Part shown: positions 17,237-27,100 of the stretch, one piece after another
Layout: each line of letters opens with the position of its first letter
How positions within the stretch are numbered: position 1 is the stretch's first letter
Assembly (NCBI GenBank): GCA_004322135.1
Contig: SCSG01000008.1
Location: forward strand, 62,001 to 126,000
Source: Burkholderiaceae bacterium
GTDB taxonomy: Bacteria > Pseudomonadota > Gammaproteobacteria > Burkholderiales > Burkholderiaceae_B
Reading direction: 5' to 3'
Length of the DNA stretch: 64,000 nucleotides
Program-made: the position numbers and the translations under genes
The notes under the pieces: generated by a model
Told to the model about the DNA's origin: nothing
Seen by the model: only the letters and a program-made list of their open reading frames with translations
Databases searched by the model: none

Positions 17237-18020
17237 GCGGCGCCTCCCGCCCGAAATAGGCTGCCTGAACTCGAACGTCGGACCGAATCTCGCCAGGCGT
17301 GCCTTCCGCCAGCTTTGCGCCCTGCGCCATGACAACGACATGGTCGGACAAGTCCATGACCAGCCCCACATCGTGCTCTACCAGCAAAATGGAAATATCC
17401 GTTGACAGGCTTCTGATCAGCTGCCCTGTTTCTTCCGTATCGGAATGCGACATTCCCTGGGTAGGCTCATCAAGCAGCAGCATCTTTGGCCGACTCGCAA
17501 GGGCCACCGCAATTTCCAGTCGCCGCTGCTCGCCATGGGAAAGATAACCGGCAAGCTCGTGTACCTTGCCGGTCAGTTCAAATTGCTCGATCAGCTCTTC
17601 TGCCCGTTGCTGCGCCGAAGCACTCCTGCGCAAGGGCAGGAGCATCCTGGACTGCGGCTCAAGCACCTGCGCGGCAAGCCGCAGGTTCTCGTAAACGGAT
17701 GCCTCAAAAAACAGATTGGTAATCTGAAACGAGCGCGACAGCCCTTTACGTAAAAGTCGACTGGGCCTCCAGCCTGTCACGTTGGTGCCATCAAACCAAA
17801 CCTCGCCGGCGCTTGAACTGAGTGCACCGCTGATCAAGTTGAACAACGTGCTTTTCCCGGCGCCATTGGGGCCGATTACCGACGTCACCCCTTTACGATT
17901 GGCCGCAAAACTCACGTCGTCGACAGCGATCAGCGCGCCGAACTGCACGGAGATATTCCTGACTTCCAGCATCGGAGAGCTGCTCTGCGACTGCGCGCCT
18001 TGTTCCTGTGTGGAAATCAT
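17229..18020 (-). CDS. livG: Liv-type ABC transporter ATPase, LivG-like (system 2)
   Basis: A 263-residue ATPase with Walker A GPNGAGKST, a signature YLSHGEQRRLEIAVAL (LSHGE variant, usual for LivG) and Walker B MLLLDEPTQGMSHSD. The C-terminal GEIRSDVRVQAAYFG ending is the standard LivG tail. Its ATG overlaps the livM stop as ATGA. An N-terminal Ser/Gln-rich extension of about 16 residues precedes the domain start MLEVRNISVQFG, so an internal start is possible. Confidence 0.94.
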   Translation of the reverse strand: MISTQEQGAQSQSSSPMLEVRNISVQFGALIAVDDVSFAANRKGVTSVIGPNGAGKSTLFNLISGALSSSAGEVWFDGTNVTGWRPSRLLRKGLSRSFQITNLFFEASVYENLRLAAQVLEPQSRMLLPLRRSASAQQRAEELIEQFELTGKVHELAGYLSHGEQRRLEIAVALASRPKMLLLDEPTQGMSHSDTEETGQLIRSLSTDISILLVEHDVGLVMDLSDHVVVMAQGAKLAEGTPGEIRSDVRVQAAYFGREAPHA

Positions 18021-19063
18021 GACTTCGCCTCGCCGCGCATGAGCCAGGCGTTAAGACGCGGCTTTATGTGGCCAATCAGCCCCTCCGGCACAAAAATAAC
18101 CGAAAGCATGAACAGCACGCCCACAACGACCTGCTGATGTTGCGTATAAGTGCCTATGACCGACTTCAGGGTCGTGAGAATAACGCTGCCATAGAGCGGA
18201 CCAATCAACGTGCCAACTCCGCCTAGAATTACCGTGATGACCGCATCGGCGGACGTGTGGAAGAACATCAACTCTGGCGAAACAAATCCACGCAACATGG
18301 GATAAAGTGCACCCGACAGCGCGGCAACGACAGAAGCCAGAATGAATACGCACAGCTTCGCATGCTGCGAGCTGTACCCGAGGAAAGGAACCCGGCTCTC
18401 ATTTGCCCTGATCGCTTTGACAAGGCGCCCAAAAGGCGTCTGCAACATGGCTTCCAGCAGGAAATACAGCCCCATTACAAGAACGAGCACGAACAGGAAA
18501 AAAGACAAGGCGCTGTTACTGCTAACAGAAAAGAACAGAAAGTCCACATGCACGATGGGAATCCCGATGATACCGTCCGACCCGCCAATCTCGCGCGTGT
18601 TGTATACGGCTTTGGACACGACCTCGGCCATACCGAATGTGATCAGGGCAAAATACACGCCACGCACACGGATTGCGATAATGCCCGCGACCGTTCCCAC
18701 CACAAGGGCCACGCAAAGCGTCACTCCCATGGCCAACCAGAACGACGGCGCAATCCCCTTGAGCACAAGGCCGGAAACATAAGCGCCCAGTCCGAAAAAC
18801 AGCGCGTGACCCAGCGACAGCATCCCGGTAATGCCAAGCAGCAGATCGACGCTCATGGCGAACCCGCCGAAAATCAACGCCTCGGTCGCAAGACGATAAT
18901 AAAACACGTCGCCGCCCATGCCGGCCACCACCGAAAAGACCAACGCCAGCGCCACAAACAAATAAGCAAGGTAGCGCAATGCATTACGCGAGGCCCGTTC
19001 GTGCCGCTGGACCGCCAGGTGCGTAACACCCACATTAAGGGTTGAAGACGACACATCAGGCAT
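18017..19063 (-). CDS. livM: Liv-type ABC transporter permease, LivM-like (system 2)
   Basis: A 348-residue polytopic permease. The family motifs LGITGMLSLGHALFFGLGAY and GVYFALITFGMAEVV are present, and VITVILGGVGTLIGPLYGSV is the ATPase-contact loop. The ATG at 19063 follows GGAGGG by 7 bases and is preferred over the ATG at 19078. Its start overlaps the livH stop by 8 bases. About 35 polar residues precede the first helix. Confidence 0.94.
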   Translation of the reverse strand: MPDVSSSTLNVGVTHLAVQRHERASRNALRYLAYLFVALALVFSVVAGMGGDVFYYRLATEALIFGGFAMSVDLLLGITGMLSLGHALFFGLGAYVSGLVLKGIAPSFWLAMGVTLCVALVVGTVAGIIAIRVRGVYFALITFGMAEVVSKAVYNTREIGGSDGIIGIPIVHVDFLFFSVSSNSALSFFLFVLVLVMGLYFLLEAMLQTPFGRLVKAIRANESRVPFLGYSSQHAKLCVFILASVVAALSGALYPMLRGFVSPELMFFHTSADAVITVILGGVGTLIGPLYGSVILTTLKSVIGTYTQHQQVVVGVLFMLSVIFVPEGLIGHIKPRLNAWLMRGEAKS

Positions 19064-19949
19064 GCCCGAGCCCTCCAAACAAACCTTGAGGACGTATCAT
19101 GAGCACGGCCACCATAATGGCAAACACAAGAGGGTCGGTCCAGGAAGGCGGAATGTACAGGCTCGATATCGATTGCACCTGCGACAGCACAAGCCCCGCG
19201 ATGACGGTGCCCTTGATGCTTCCCATCCCTCCGACAATCACCACGGAAAACGCCAGCAAAATAAAGTCCATTCCCATGGTGGGGAATACGGAATAAATCG
19301 GAGCCAGCAACACCCCCGAAAGCCCCGCAAGCGCCACCCCGAAGGCAAACGTACCGGCGTAAACGCGCCCCACTGACACACCCAGCGAGGCGGCCATATT
19401 TTTGTCGAACGCGGCCGCCCGCACGATGGCGCCCCAACGGCTCCGATAGACAATCAGCCACACAGCAAGAATGATTGCGCCCCCGATCACCATGAGGAAT
19501 ACGCGGTAGTTCGGCAGATACATTCCCGCCACTTGCGCCACACCGCTGATCGGCACATCCGCAGGAATCGAGTCGGACCCGTAAACCACCCTGAACATGT
19601 CCTCCATGACCAGCGCCAGCCCCAATGTCAGGAGCAATGTAAGAATATGCCTGTCTTTATGATGAAACACCCTCTGTATCAACAGGCGTTCCACCCCGAA
19701 GCCCACCGGCAGCATGATTAGTGGAACCAGTACCAGCAACCACCAGAAACTCACGCCCAGCGCGGCAAGGCTGACCCCCACATAGGCACCCAGCGCATAG
19801 AACTCGCCATGCGCCATGTTGATGACGTCAAGCAACCCAAAAATGATAGTCAGCCCAAGCGCCACCAGCGTCACCGCGATCCCGATGGACAGGCCATTGA
19901 TTATCTGTGGTGCAAAGACATTTTGCAGCGCGTCAAGAAAACCGCCCAT
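19056..19949 (-). CDS. livH: Liv-type ABC transporter permease, LivH-like (system 2)
   Basis: A 297-residue permease with the LivH N-terminus IINGLSIGIAVTLVALGLTIIFG, the INMAHGEFYALGAY motif and the FSVVIVGGMGSIKGTVIAG contact loop. GGAGGT precedes the ATG. It follows its binding-protein gene by 76 bases and heads a complete livHMGF set in which every junction overlaps. Confidence 0.94.
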   Translation of the reverse strand: MGGFLDALQNVFAPQIINGLSIGIAVTLVALGLTIIFGLLDVINMAHGEFYALGAYVGVSLAALGVSFWWLLVLVPLIMLPVGFGVERLLIQRVFHHKDRHILTLLLTLGLALVMEDMFRVVYGSDSIPADVPISGVAQVAGMYLPNYRVFLMVIGGAIILAVWLIVYRSRWGAIVRAAAFDKNMAASLGVSVGRVYAGTFAFGVALAGLSGVLLAPIYSVFPTMGMDFILLAFSVVIVGGMGSIKGTVIAGLVLSQVQSISSLYIPPSWTDPLVFAIMVAVLMIRPQGLFGGLGHA

Positions 19950-20025
19950 GCCTACAACCTCCAGTTAGAAATTCACTGCGGGCAGTAGGCACGGGCCAGC
20001 GCCCGGCCCACGACCAGACAAGGTC

Positions 20026-21234
20026 TTAGAAACGTGTGCAGGTATCGGGGCCAATCGCATCAGCGCCGGACACCTTGCTGTCAACAACGAACTTGCCGTT
20101 GTCGAGCCTGACCACGTACATGTCCTGAATCGCCTGATGGTCGCCTGCGCGCATTGTTTTCATGCCCTGCGGCGTCATCCACTGAAGACCGTCCATGGCG
20201 GCCCTGACCTTGTCCGTGTCGGTGCTCTGCGCTTTCTCGACAGCCGCCTTGTAGAAATACATGACACCGTAAGAGTCCGTGCCATAAAGATCGGGAAGCG
20301 TCTTGTAGGCTTTTTCAAACGCAGCAATGAATTTCTCGTTTTCCGGCGTTTTAATTTCCGTTGAATAGCCGACACCGGTCAGGAATCCATTCGCAGCCTT
20401 GACGATCGCCCCCATATTCTGGGAGGTGACGGTGCCAGACGCACCCACGGTGACCAGATTCTTGAGCAGGCCGAATTCGTTCATCTGGGTGAACAGGCGC
20501 ACCGTGTCGTTACCGGCCACCGAGGTGTACATAATATCGGGATGTGCAGCGCGAATCTGGCCGAAGAAAGGCGAATAGTCCTTGTTGCCCAGCGGGGCGA
20601 ATACCTCGCCGACCGTCTTGGCACCCTTCGCTTCCGCAGCCGCCCTGAACGTCGCCACCGTGCTGCGCCCCATTTCATAATCGGGTCCAAGGTAGAACAC
20701 CTTGGCGTTAGGCTTGCCATGCGCCGTCATCCACTTGGCCAGCCACTGAACCAGCGCAGCAGTCTGTTGACCTGCCCGTGCATTCACCCGGAAGACGTTC
20801 GGGGAGCATTCCTTGCCGGTGATGGCATCCGAAAATGAAACCGTGGTTGCCATCAGACGGTTATTGCGCTCGGCGATTTGCCCCACAGCAAGTGTTAATC
20901 CCGAGTTGACTGTTCCCGTAAGAAAATCGACCTTGGAGGACTGAAACAGCTTCTCTGCCTTTTGTGTGCCTACCGCCGGGTTCGCCTCACCGTCCTCGAA
21001 CACGAGTTGAATCTTGCGGCCCATAATGCCACCCGCGGCATTGATCTCGTTCGTTGCGAGTTCAACACCCCACTTTACCTGCTGGCCGATCGGAGCAAAC
21101 GTGCCCGACAGCGGCGTCAGCACACCTATCTTGAGAGGGGCAGTATCCTGGGCCGCTGCCAAGCCACTGAAGCTTGCAAAGCCAGCCAGAACCGCCGCCA
21201 GGACGGTATTACGTATTACTGAAGCCCTAACCAT
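20026..21234 (-). CDS. Liv-type periplasmic substrate-binding protein (system 2)
   Basis: A 402-residue receptor of the type I fold with a Sec signal peptide, MVRASVIRNTVLAAVLAGF...AAAQ, cut near residue 28. The mature start PLKIGVLTPLSGTFAPIGQQ and IQLVFEDGEANPAVGTQKAE are typical first-lobe motifs. AGGAGA precedes the ATG. Two cysteines (GKECSPN and the C-terminal DTCTRF) may form a disulphide. It is not closely similar to the duplicated receptors of system 1. It lies between the acyl-CoA synthetase gene and livH, so ligand uptake and activation are cotranscribed. Confidence 0.94.
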   Translation of the reverse strand: MVRASVIRNTVLAAVLAGFASFSGLAAAQDTAPLKIGVLTPLSGTFAPIGQQVKWGVELATNEINAAGGIMGRKIQLVFEDGEANPAVGTQKAEKLFQSSKVDFLTGTVNSGLTLAVGQIAERNNRLMATTVSFSDAITGKECSPNVFRVNARAGQQTAALVQWLAKWMTAHGKPNAKVFYLGPDYEMGRSTVATFRAAAEAKGAKTVGEVFAPLGNKDYSPFFGQIRAAHPDIMYTSVAGNDTVRLFTQMNEFGLLKNLVTVGASGTVTSQNMGAIVKAANGFLTGVGYSTEIKTPENEKFIAAFEKAYKTLPDLYGTDSYGVMYFYKAAVEKAQSTDTDKVRAAMDGLQWMTPQGMKTMRAGDHQAIQDMYVVRLDNGKFVVDSKVSGADAIGPDTCTRF

Positions 21235-21276
21235 AATGTCTCCTTTTCTTTTGTGGAAGGTTCACTTCCCTGAACC

Positions 21277-22794
21277 CTATTTTTCGTATTCGCCTGTAAC
21301 GATTTTCCGTCTGAGGATTTTGCCGACCGGCGATTTAGGCAGCGCCTTGACGAATACGTACTCGCGCGGTCTCTTGAAATCCGGCAAGCTGGATTCGCGG
21401 CAATGCTGGTCCAACTCGGATGGATCGACTTCTATTTTGAGTTTTATAAATGCTGAAACCCGCTGGCCCCAACGATCATCAGGCAAACCAACTACCGCCA
21501 CCTCATCAACTGCAGGATGCAACGACAGCACACTTTCTATGTCGGTCGGCGAAATATTTTCACCACCGCTGATGATCATGTCGTCTATACGGCCGGTCAC
21601 GAACAGATCACCATCCTTGTCAAAATAACCCAAGTCACCAGTCAGGAACCAGTCGCCATGCAGGGATTTCTCGTTGGCATCAGGTCTCTTCCAATACCCC
21701 TCGAACGACTCGTCACCATGCAGATTGGCGACGATCTGCCCCTCTTCTCCGCAAGCCGCCACATCATCACCGTCTTTGGCATCAAGGCGTACGACACGGA
21801 TATGCTGATTGATCCCGGACTTTCCGGCACTACCAGCCTTGCCCGCCGCCTTCTGCTCGATGGTGTAGGTATAGACTTCGGAGGACCCGTAATGGTTGAC
21901 AAACAAATCCGGCTTGAACAGCGCGTCCAGCCGCTTCAACAGGCCATCGTTCATGGGCGCACCCGCAAAACCCAGCTTGCGCACCGATGATATATCGGCT
22001 TTCACCGAATCCTGCAGCTCGGCAAGGTCGTGATACAAGGTGGGAACCAGATACAGGTTCGTAATGCGCTCGGACTCGATGACCTTCAGTATTTCCGCCG
22101 GGTTGAATTTCGGAACGCAAACAAACAGGCCGTTTATCAACGTCATCGAAAGCAGTGAGCGAATTCCCATCGTGTGGTAGAGCGGCATCACCCCCAAGGT
22201 TCGTTCACCGACGCCATACAGATTCTGGGCAACGTGCGCCACAGCGGCCGCCCGCTCATGGTAGTGGCGGCGGGGAACCCCTTTGGGTTTGCCCGTTGTA
22301 CCCGACGTAAACAGCAGTAAGGACCAGTCATCGGCCGTGGCGTTAAGCAGCCGCGGCGCAGGTTTGGCTTCCAGCAGTGCCTCGAATGTTTGCGTGCCGC
22401 CCGACGCACCCCCTACCGCCACGCGCGGCAAACGTTGCGCAACGCTGGATCCGGCTACTGCCGGCGCGGAAATCTCTTGGTACGCGACCATGGCCGCCTC
22501 GGCGTTGGTGGCGCAATAATCCACCTCTTCCGACTTGGCACGCCAATTCAGTGGGGTCATGATCGCACCGAGGAACTGGCACGCCCAATGCAGGGTGGCC
22601 ATTTCCCAACCGTTCTGCAATACCACCAGCAAATGGTCGCCGTGCCCAAGTCCCATTTCGTGCAACCCGCCCGCCACATTACGTACGCGTTCAAACCACT
22701 CGGCGTACGTCAGGCGCAAGTCGCCATCCACGATGGCTGTCCAATCGGGACACCTCTCGACTGACGCCAGAAAACTGCGGCCTAAATCAAGCAT
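21277..22794 (-). CDS. AMP-dependent acyl-CoA synthetase (HmfD-like furoyl-CoA synthetase candidate)
   Basis: A 505-residue acid:CoA ligase of the ANL superfamily. The P-loop is LLLFTSGTTGKPKGVPRRH, the A5-like region NHYGSSEVYTYTIEQ, the hinge/A8 region LTGDLGYFDKDG...VTGRIDDMIISGGENI, and the C-terminal catalytic lysine lies in KSPVGKILRRK. The ATG at 22794 (GGGGAG upstream) overlaps the stop of the 2Fe-2S subunit gene by 8 bases. Its place directly after the Mo-hydroxylase genes matches the order reported for hmfABCD, so 2-furoate is a plausible substrate; benzoate-type or other heteroaromatic acids remain possible. Confidence 0.93.
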   Translation of the reverse strand: MLDLGRSFLASVERCPDWTAIVDGDLRLTYAEWFERVRNVAGGLHEMGLGHGDHLLVVLQNGWEMATLHWACQFLGAIMTPLNWRAKSEEVDYCATNAEAAMVAYQEISAPAVAGSSVAQRLPRVAVGGASGGTQTFEALLEAKPAPRLLNATADDWSLLLFTSGTTGKPKGVPRRHYHERAAAVAHVAQNLYGVGERTLGVMPLYHTMGIRSLLSMTLINGLFVCVPKFNPAEILKVIESERITNLYLVPTLYHDLAELQDSVKADISSVRKLGFAGAPMNDGLLKRLDALFKPDLFVNHYGSSEVYTYTIEQKAAGKAGSAGKSGINQHIRVVRLDAKDGDDVAACGEEGQIVANLHGDESFEGYWKRPDANEKSLHGDWFLTGDLGYFDKDGDLFVTGRIDDMIISGGENISPTDIESVLSLHPAVDEVAVVGLPDDRWGQRVSAFIKLKIEVDPSELDQHCRESSLPDFKRPREYVFVKALPKSPVGKILRRKIVTGEYEK

Positions 22795-23311
22795 TTTCTG
22801 TTTGCTCCCCACTCTTCTCCGTGCGCTGCGCCGCGACATCCAGCACAGCATCGATAATATTGGTATAGCCGGTACAACGGCACAAATGACCCGACAGCAT
22901 GTCCGTCACCTGCTGGCGGCTGGGATTATTTACACGCCCGAGAAAGTCACTGCATGACATGAGAATCCCCGCCGTACAAAAGCCACATTGCAACGCGTGA
23001 TGGGACTTGAATGCCTGCTGCAAATCGCCAAGTTCAGCAGCGCCGGTGCGATTCAGGCCTTCCACCGTGTCGACGGAACGCCCGTCCGCCTGTACCGCCA
23101 ATTGCAGGCAGGAACGCACCGCCACACCATCAACCTGTACCGTGCATGCGCCGCACACACCGTGCTCACACCCAACGTGAGTACCCGTCGCTCCTAAGGT
23201 ATGGCGCAAAAAATCGACCAGCAACATGCGCGGCTCGGCGCGTGCCGTGCGCGTTACGCCATTCAGCGTCAACGTGATCATGTGCTGTGTGTCTTTATCG
23301 TAGCGCTTCAT
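22787..23311 (-). CDS. Molybdenum hydroxylase 2Fe-2S subunit (CoxS/HmfC-like)
   Basis: A 174-residue electron-transfer subunit with two [2Fe-2S] clusters. The plant-type cluster ligands are C48, C53, C56 and C68 (GCEHGVCGACTVQVDG...SC). The second cluster ligands are C109, C112, C144 and C146 (QCGFC...LCRC). The start at 23311 overlaps the FAD-subunit stop by 17 bases; a second ATG at 23281 (MITLTLNG) matches the family start too, so the first ten residues are uncertain. It passes electrons from the Mo subunit to the FAD subunit. Confidence 0.94.
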   Translation of the reverse strand: MKRYDKDTQHMITLTLNGVTRTARAEPRMLLVDFLRHTLGATGTHVGCEHGVCGACTVQVDGVAVRSCLQLAVQADGRSVDTVEGLNRTGAAELGDLQQAFKSHHALQCGFCTAGILMSCSDFLGRVNNPSRQQVTDMLSGHLCRCTGYTNIIDAVLDVAAQRTEKSGEQTENA

Positions 23312-24125
23312 TTCTTGCCCTGATAATCAATTTCTGCCCCAAACAACGCACTAAACGACGGCGATATTTCGCGCTGGCGTGGATATCGTTCTGGGCCTGG
23401 AGCTCCCAGGAAAAATCGTTCAGTTCACCTTCCATATCGGCATCCGACAGCAAAGGCCACGTTTTTCGAACGGGCCGATCTGCGACCCCACCCACGGTCA
23501 ACGCAATGCTCGACGGGGTAACAACGGCGGCGACAGCGGCAACGGCGAAGTCCCCGTGACGCATTGCCACTTCTTCGAACGCGTATCCAGCCCGGCTGTC
23601 CGCCAGCGGAAAATGCACTTCTTCAACGATCTCGTCCGGCCCAAGCGCCGTCGTCAGCATGCCGGTGAAAAAATCATCGGCTTTCAATATGCGGTGCCCC
23701 GATCGCGACCGCAATATGACTTCACCGCCCAGCGCCGTCAGACACAACGGCAGCTCGGCACTCGGGTCAGCATGCGCAATCGAGCCACATACCGTGCCGT
23801 GATTGCGCACCTGAAAGTGCGAGATCGACGGAAAGACGAGATCAAGCAAAGGCACTTCTTTGGCCAGGGCCGGGCGCCACTCAATACTCGCCTGAGTCGC
23901 CGCGGCACCAACCACCAGATGACCGCCTTCGACCCGGGAATAATCCAGACTGGTACAGCGGGAAATATCGACAAGAACCTTGGGCTGCGCAAGACGAAAA
24001 TTAAGCATCGCCATCAACGACTGCCCACCCGCCAGGATTTTCGCATCCTGGCCATATTGTGCAAGCATGTTGACGGCTTCATCGGCACTGTCAACACGGA
24101 CATAATCAAAGGCTGCGGGCTTCAT
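23295..24125 (-). CDS. Molybdenum hydroxylase FAD-binding subunit (CoxM/HmfB-like)
   Basis: A 276-residue FAD subunit. The two flavin-binding motifs are ILAGGQSLMAMLNFRLA and TVCGSIAHADPSAELPL. The ATG at 24125 overlaps the stop of the large-subunit gene as ATGA, so I reject the longer frame to 24164. It opens MKPAAFDYVRVDSADEAV, the usual start. No 4Fe-4S insertion of the hydroxybenzoyl-CoA reductase type is present, which argues for an oxidative hydroxylase or dehydrogenase and against a ring reductase. Confidence 0.94.
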   Translation of the reverse strand: MKPAAFDYVRVDSADEAVNMLAQYGQDAKILAGGQSLMAMLNFRLAQPKVLVDISRCTSLDYSRVEGGHLVVGAAATQASIEWRPALAKEVPLLDLVFPSISHFQVRNHGTVCGSIAHADPSAELPLCLTALGGEVILRSRSGHRILKADDFFTGMLTTALGPDEIVEEVHFPLADSRAGYAFEEVAMRHGDFAVAAVAAVVTPSSIALTVGGVADRPVRKTWPLLSDADMEGELNDFSWELQAQNDIHASAKYRRRLVRCLGQKLIIRARNEALR

Positions 24126-27100
24126 TTCGACATCCCCAACAATCGCAACAGGCGCTGCCACCACGACGCTTGCGCCGCCTCGGATTCGCCCGCCGCCTGC
24201 CGCCCAAGACGCTCGAACATCTGGCGCAGGATAATCTTGGCCGCACCTTCAAGCATGCGTCCACCCACGGATGCCACCTTCCCGCTCACAGATACCGTGT
24301 AGTCATAACTTAACCGGGTACCGGTCGCGATCGGCTCAAGGTGAACCAGCCCCGATCCTTCAGCCGAACCCAGGGCGCTTACACCACTGCCTCCAAGTGA
24401 CAGTTCTGTCGGTGGGTTCAAGTTGCTCAACTGAATCTGCGCGGCATAACGCGCCTTGATAAAGCCCACTCCGACAGTCACATCCGCGCTATAACGGTTG
24501 GTACTTACCTCGGTCAGCGCATGGCATCCCGGTATAACTTTGGCAAGCGCCTGCGGATCAAGCAACACGGCATAAACCCGTTCGGGCGTGGCGGCAAGGT
24601 CAACGGACCCGCGCATCGTCAGCATCGGTCCGTTGCCGGAGGGTGATGGTGCCTGTCCCTCTTGGGGAGTGCTAGGCTGCGGATCGTCGACATTCAAAAA
24701 ATCGATTACTTTCGACGGCGTGACCGGCAGGACCACATCTTTTACGCCCAGCGCGTCGGCGATGGCATTGCCAATACATGCCGGCGTGCTCATATTGTTT
24801 CCCTCGCCCAACCCCTTTGCACCGAGCGGCGTATAAGGCGACAAAGTTTCCATATGGACAATCACCGGTTCCGGCACTTCACAGGATGTGGGCACCAGGT
24901 AATCGGCAAACGTGCCGGAGAGGAAGCTGCCATCGTGTCCATACACGAACTCCTCCATCAGTGCCGCACCCACCCCCTGAGCAAAGCCGCCGCGTATCTG
25001 TCCTTCGGCCAGCGCCATGTTCAGAATCTTGCCGGCGTCGTGCGTGGTGACGTAGCGATCGATACGAATCTTTCCGGTTATCTTGTCGATTTCTACCGCA
25101 CAGATATCGAACACGAACCCGTATGCACAGGAGCTGTTGATGACGTCATTTTCATCGGGCTCGCCAAGCTCGGGGGGCGACCAGAACATCGTTTCGCGCA
25201 GGCCTGGGGTCATGCCTTCCGGCAAATGGCCTGGATCCCAGTGCGCGGCGCCGGCAACGCGATGAAAACGCAATTTTTTCTCGGGGTTGGCGCGTGCATA
25301 GACCTCGCCCCCTGAAAACACAATCTGCTCGGGCTGCGTATGCAGCATGCCCGCCGCGATCGCAGCCATCTTTTCGCGCACTTTGACTGCAGCCAAATGC
25401 GCAGATCCGGCCGCGGCACCCGAAAAGCGGCTGGAATAGCTTCCCGCAGCAATTGACCACGCATCTTTTTGCGTATCGAGTTCGGTGTTGACAACGATAT
25501 CGTCGGGTGTAAGGCCCAGAACGTCGGCCACAACCTGCGCGGTTGCGGTGCGGTGTCCCTGTCCCTGCGGCGTCGAGTCGATCATGACGCTGACGCTCCC
25601 GAGCGGATCCACGCTTACCACCGCGCTGGCGATGGCACCATCTTTTGGGCCCGCCTTGGCGCGATCATCCGCGGTCCTGACGGTGGTGATATAGCCCATG
25701 TTGGAAATCGAAGGCTCGACAATGGCGGAGTAGCCTATGCCATACAGCCGTCCTTGCGCGCGCGCCTCTTCACGACGTGCCAGCAGCTGTGCCAGTCCGC
25801 CGCGTTCACGCCCCAGAGCAATCGCTTTCTGATAGTCGCCAGAGCCAATCAATGCTCCGGCCGGCGCGCGATAAGGAAACGCGGTTGGCTCGATCAGGTT
25901 GCGCTGGATCACATCCAGCGGGTCGAGTTTCAGTTCGACCGCAATGCGCTGCATAAGGCGTTCCAGCGCAAAGTACATCTGCGGCCCGCCAAAGCCGCGC
26001 ACCAGTGAAGACGGCGTTTTATTCGTCAGGACAACACGATTGCGCACTTCAAGATTTGCCACCTTGTACGCGCCGGTCAGTATGCCGTGCATGCGATACA
26101 ACGTTGCGGGTTCGGGCGCACGCAAATAAGCGCCGCAATCGTCCATCTGATCGTAGCGCAACGCGGTAAGTACACCGTCGGACCGTACCGCTGCCTCGAT
26201 CGTGGTCACCCGGCTGGGCGCCGTCCCGGCCGCCTGCAGATGTTCGAGCCGGTCTTCCACCCATTTCACCGGCGCATGTGCCTTGCGCGACGCCATGCAC
26301 AGCAAGGTAACGTAAGTAGATACCGCCTGCTTGACCCCAAAGCTGCCGCCTGAATCTCGCACGGTGCGCAGCCGCAACCGCGATCCCGACACTTTAAGCG
26401 CTAGCGCCACCACTGGATGCAGGGCAAACGGCCCCTGGAAATTCGACAGGACGTCATAGCCGTCATTGCCCGCGAGGTACTCTGCGACCACCACAAAACC
26501 TTCGATGGGTGTAGTGGAATTGCGCGGGTAATGCACCGTAAGCGCGACTCGATGCTCGGCTTCAGCAAACGCCTTCTGCGGATCGCCATAAGAAAAATGC
26601 CGATCGGTGACCACATTGGAACCCACCCCCGGATGCAGCACAGACGCATCCGGCCGGATCGCTTCTTCGGAGTCGATGGCTACGGGAAGCTGCTTGTATT
26701 CGACCTTGATCAGATCCAGCGCGTCTTCAGCCAGATAGCGATTTTCCGCCATGACGACCGCCACAGGCTCACCAACATAACGTGCCCGCTCCATCGCCAG
26801 GCACCAATGTTCCATCGGCTGCTTGACCCCCACGACGAAGGGCTTCGACCACTGTCTGACGTCGGCGCCCGTCAGCACTGCCCGCACGCCGGGACTTGCC
26901 AACGCGGCGCTTGCGTCAACGGATAGAATTTCCGCGTGCCCATACGGGGATCGCAAAATGGCCGCATGCAATGTGCCCGGCTTGACGCCGACATCATCCG
27001 CGTACGCGCCGCGCCCCGTGAGCAAAGCGGCGTCCTCCACCCGGGTCAACGGGCGGCCAGTGTACGGCACCTGCCCCGTCTCATTTTTCGGCGAGTCGGG

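Noticed and set aside
18257-19045. Plus-strand frame of 262 codons opposite livM
   Set aside because: Its translation is extremely rich in His, Arg, Asn and Gln, the mirror of a hydrophobic permease.
23295-24125. 4-hydroxybenzoyl-CoA reductase for the Mo enzyme
   Set aside because: The FAD subunit lacks the 4Fe-4S insertion of that reductase, and no other anaerobic aromatic genes are present.
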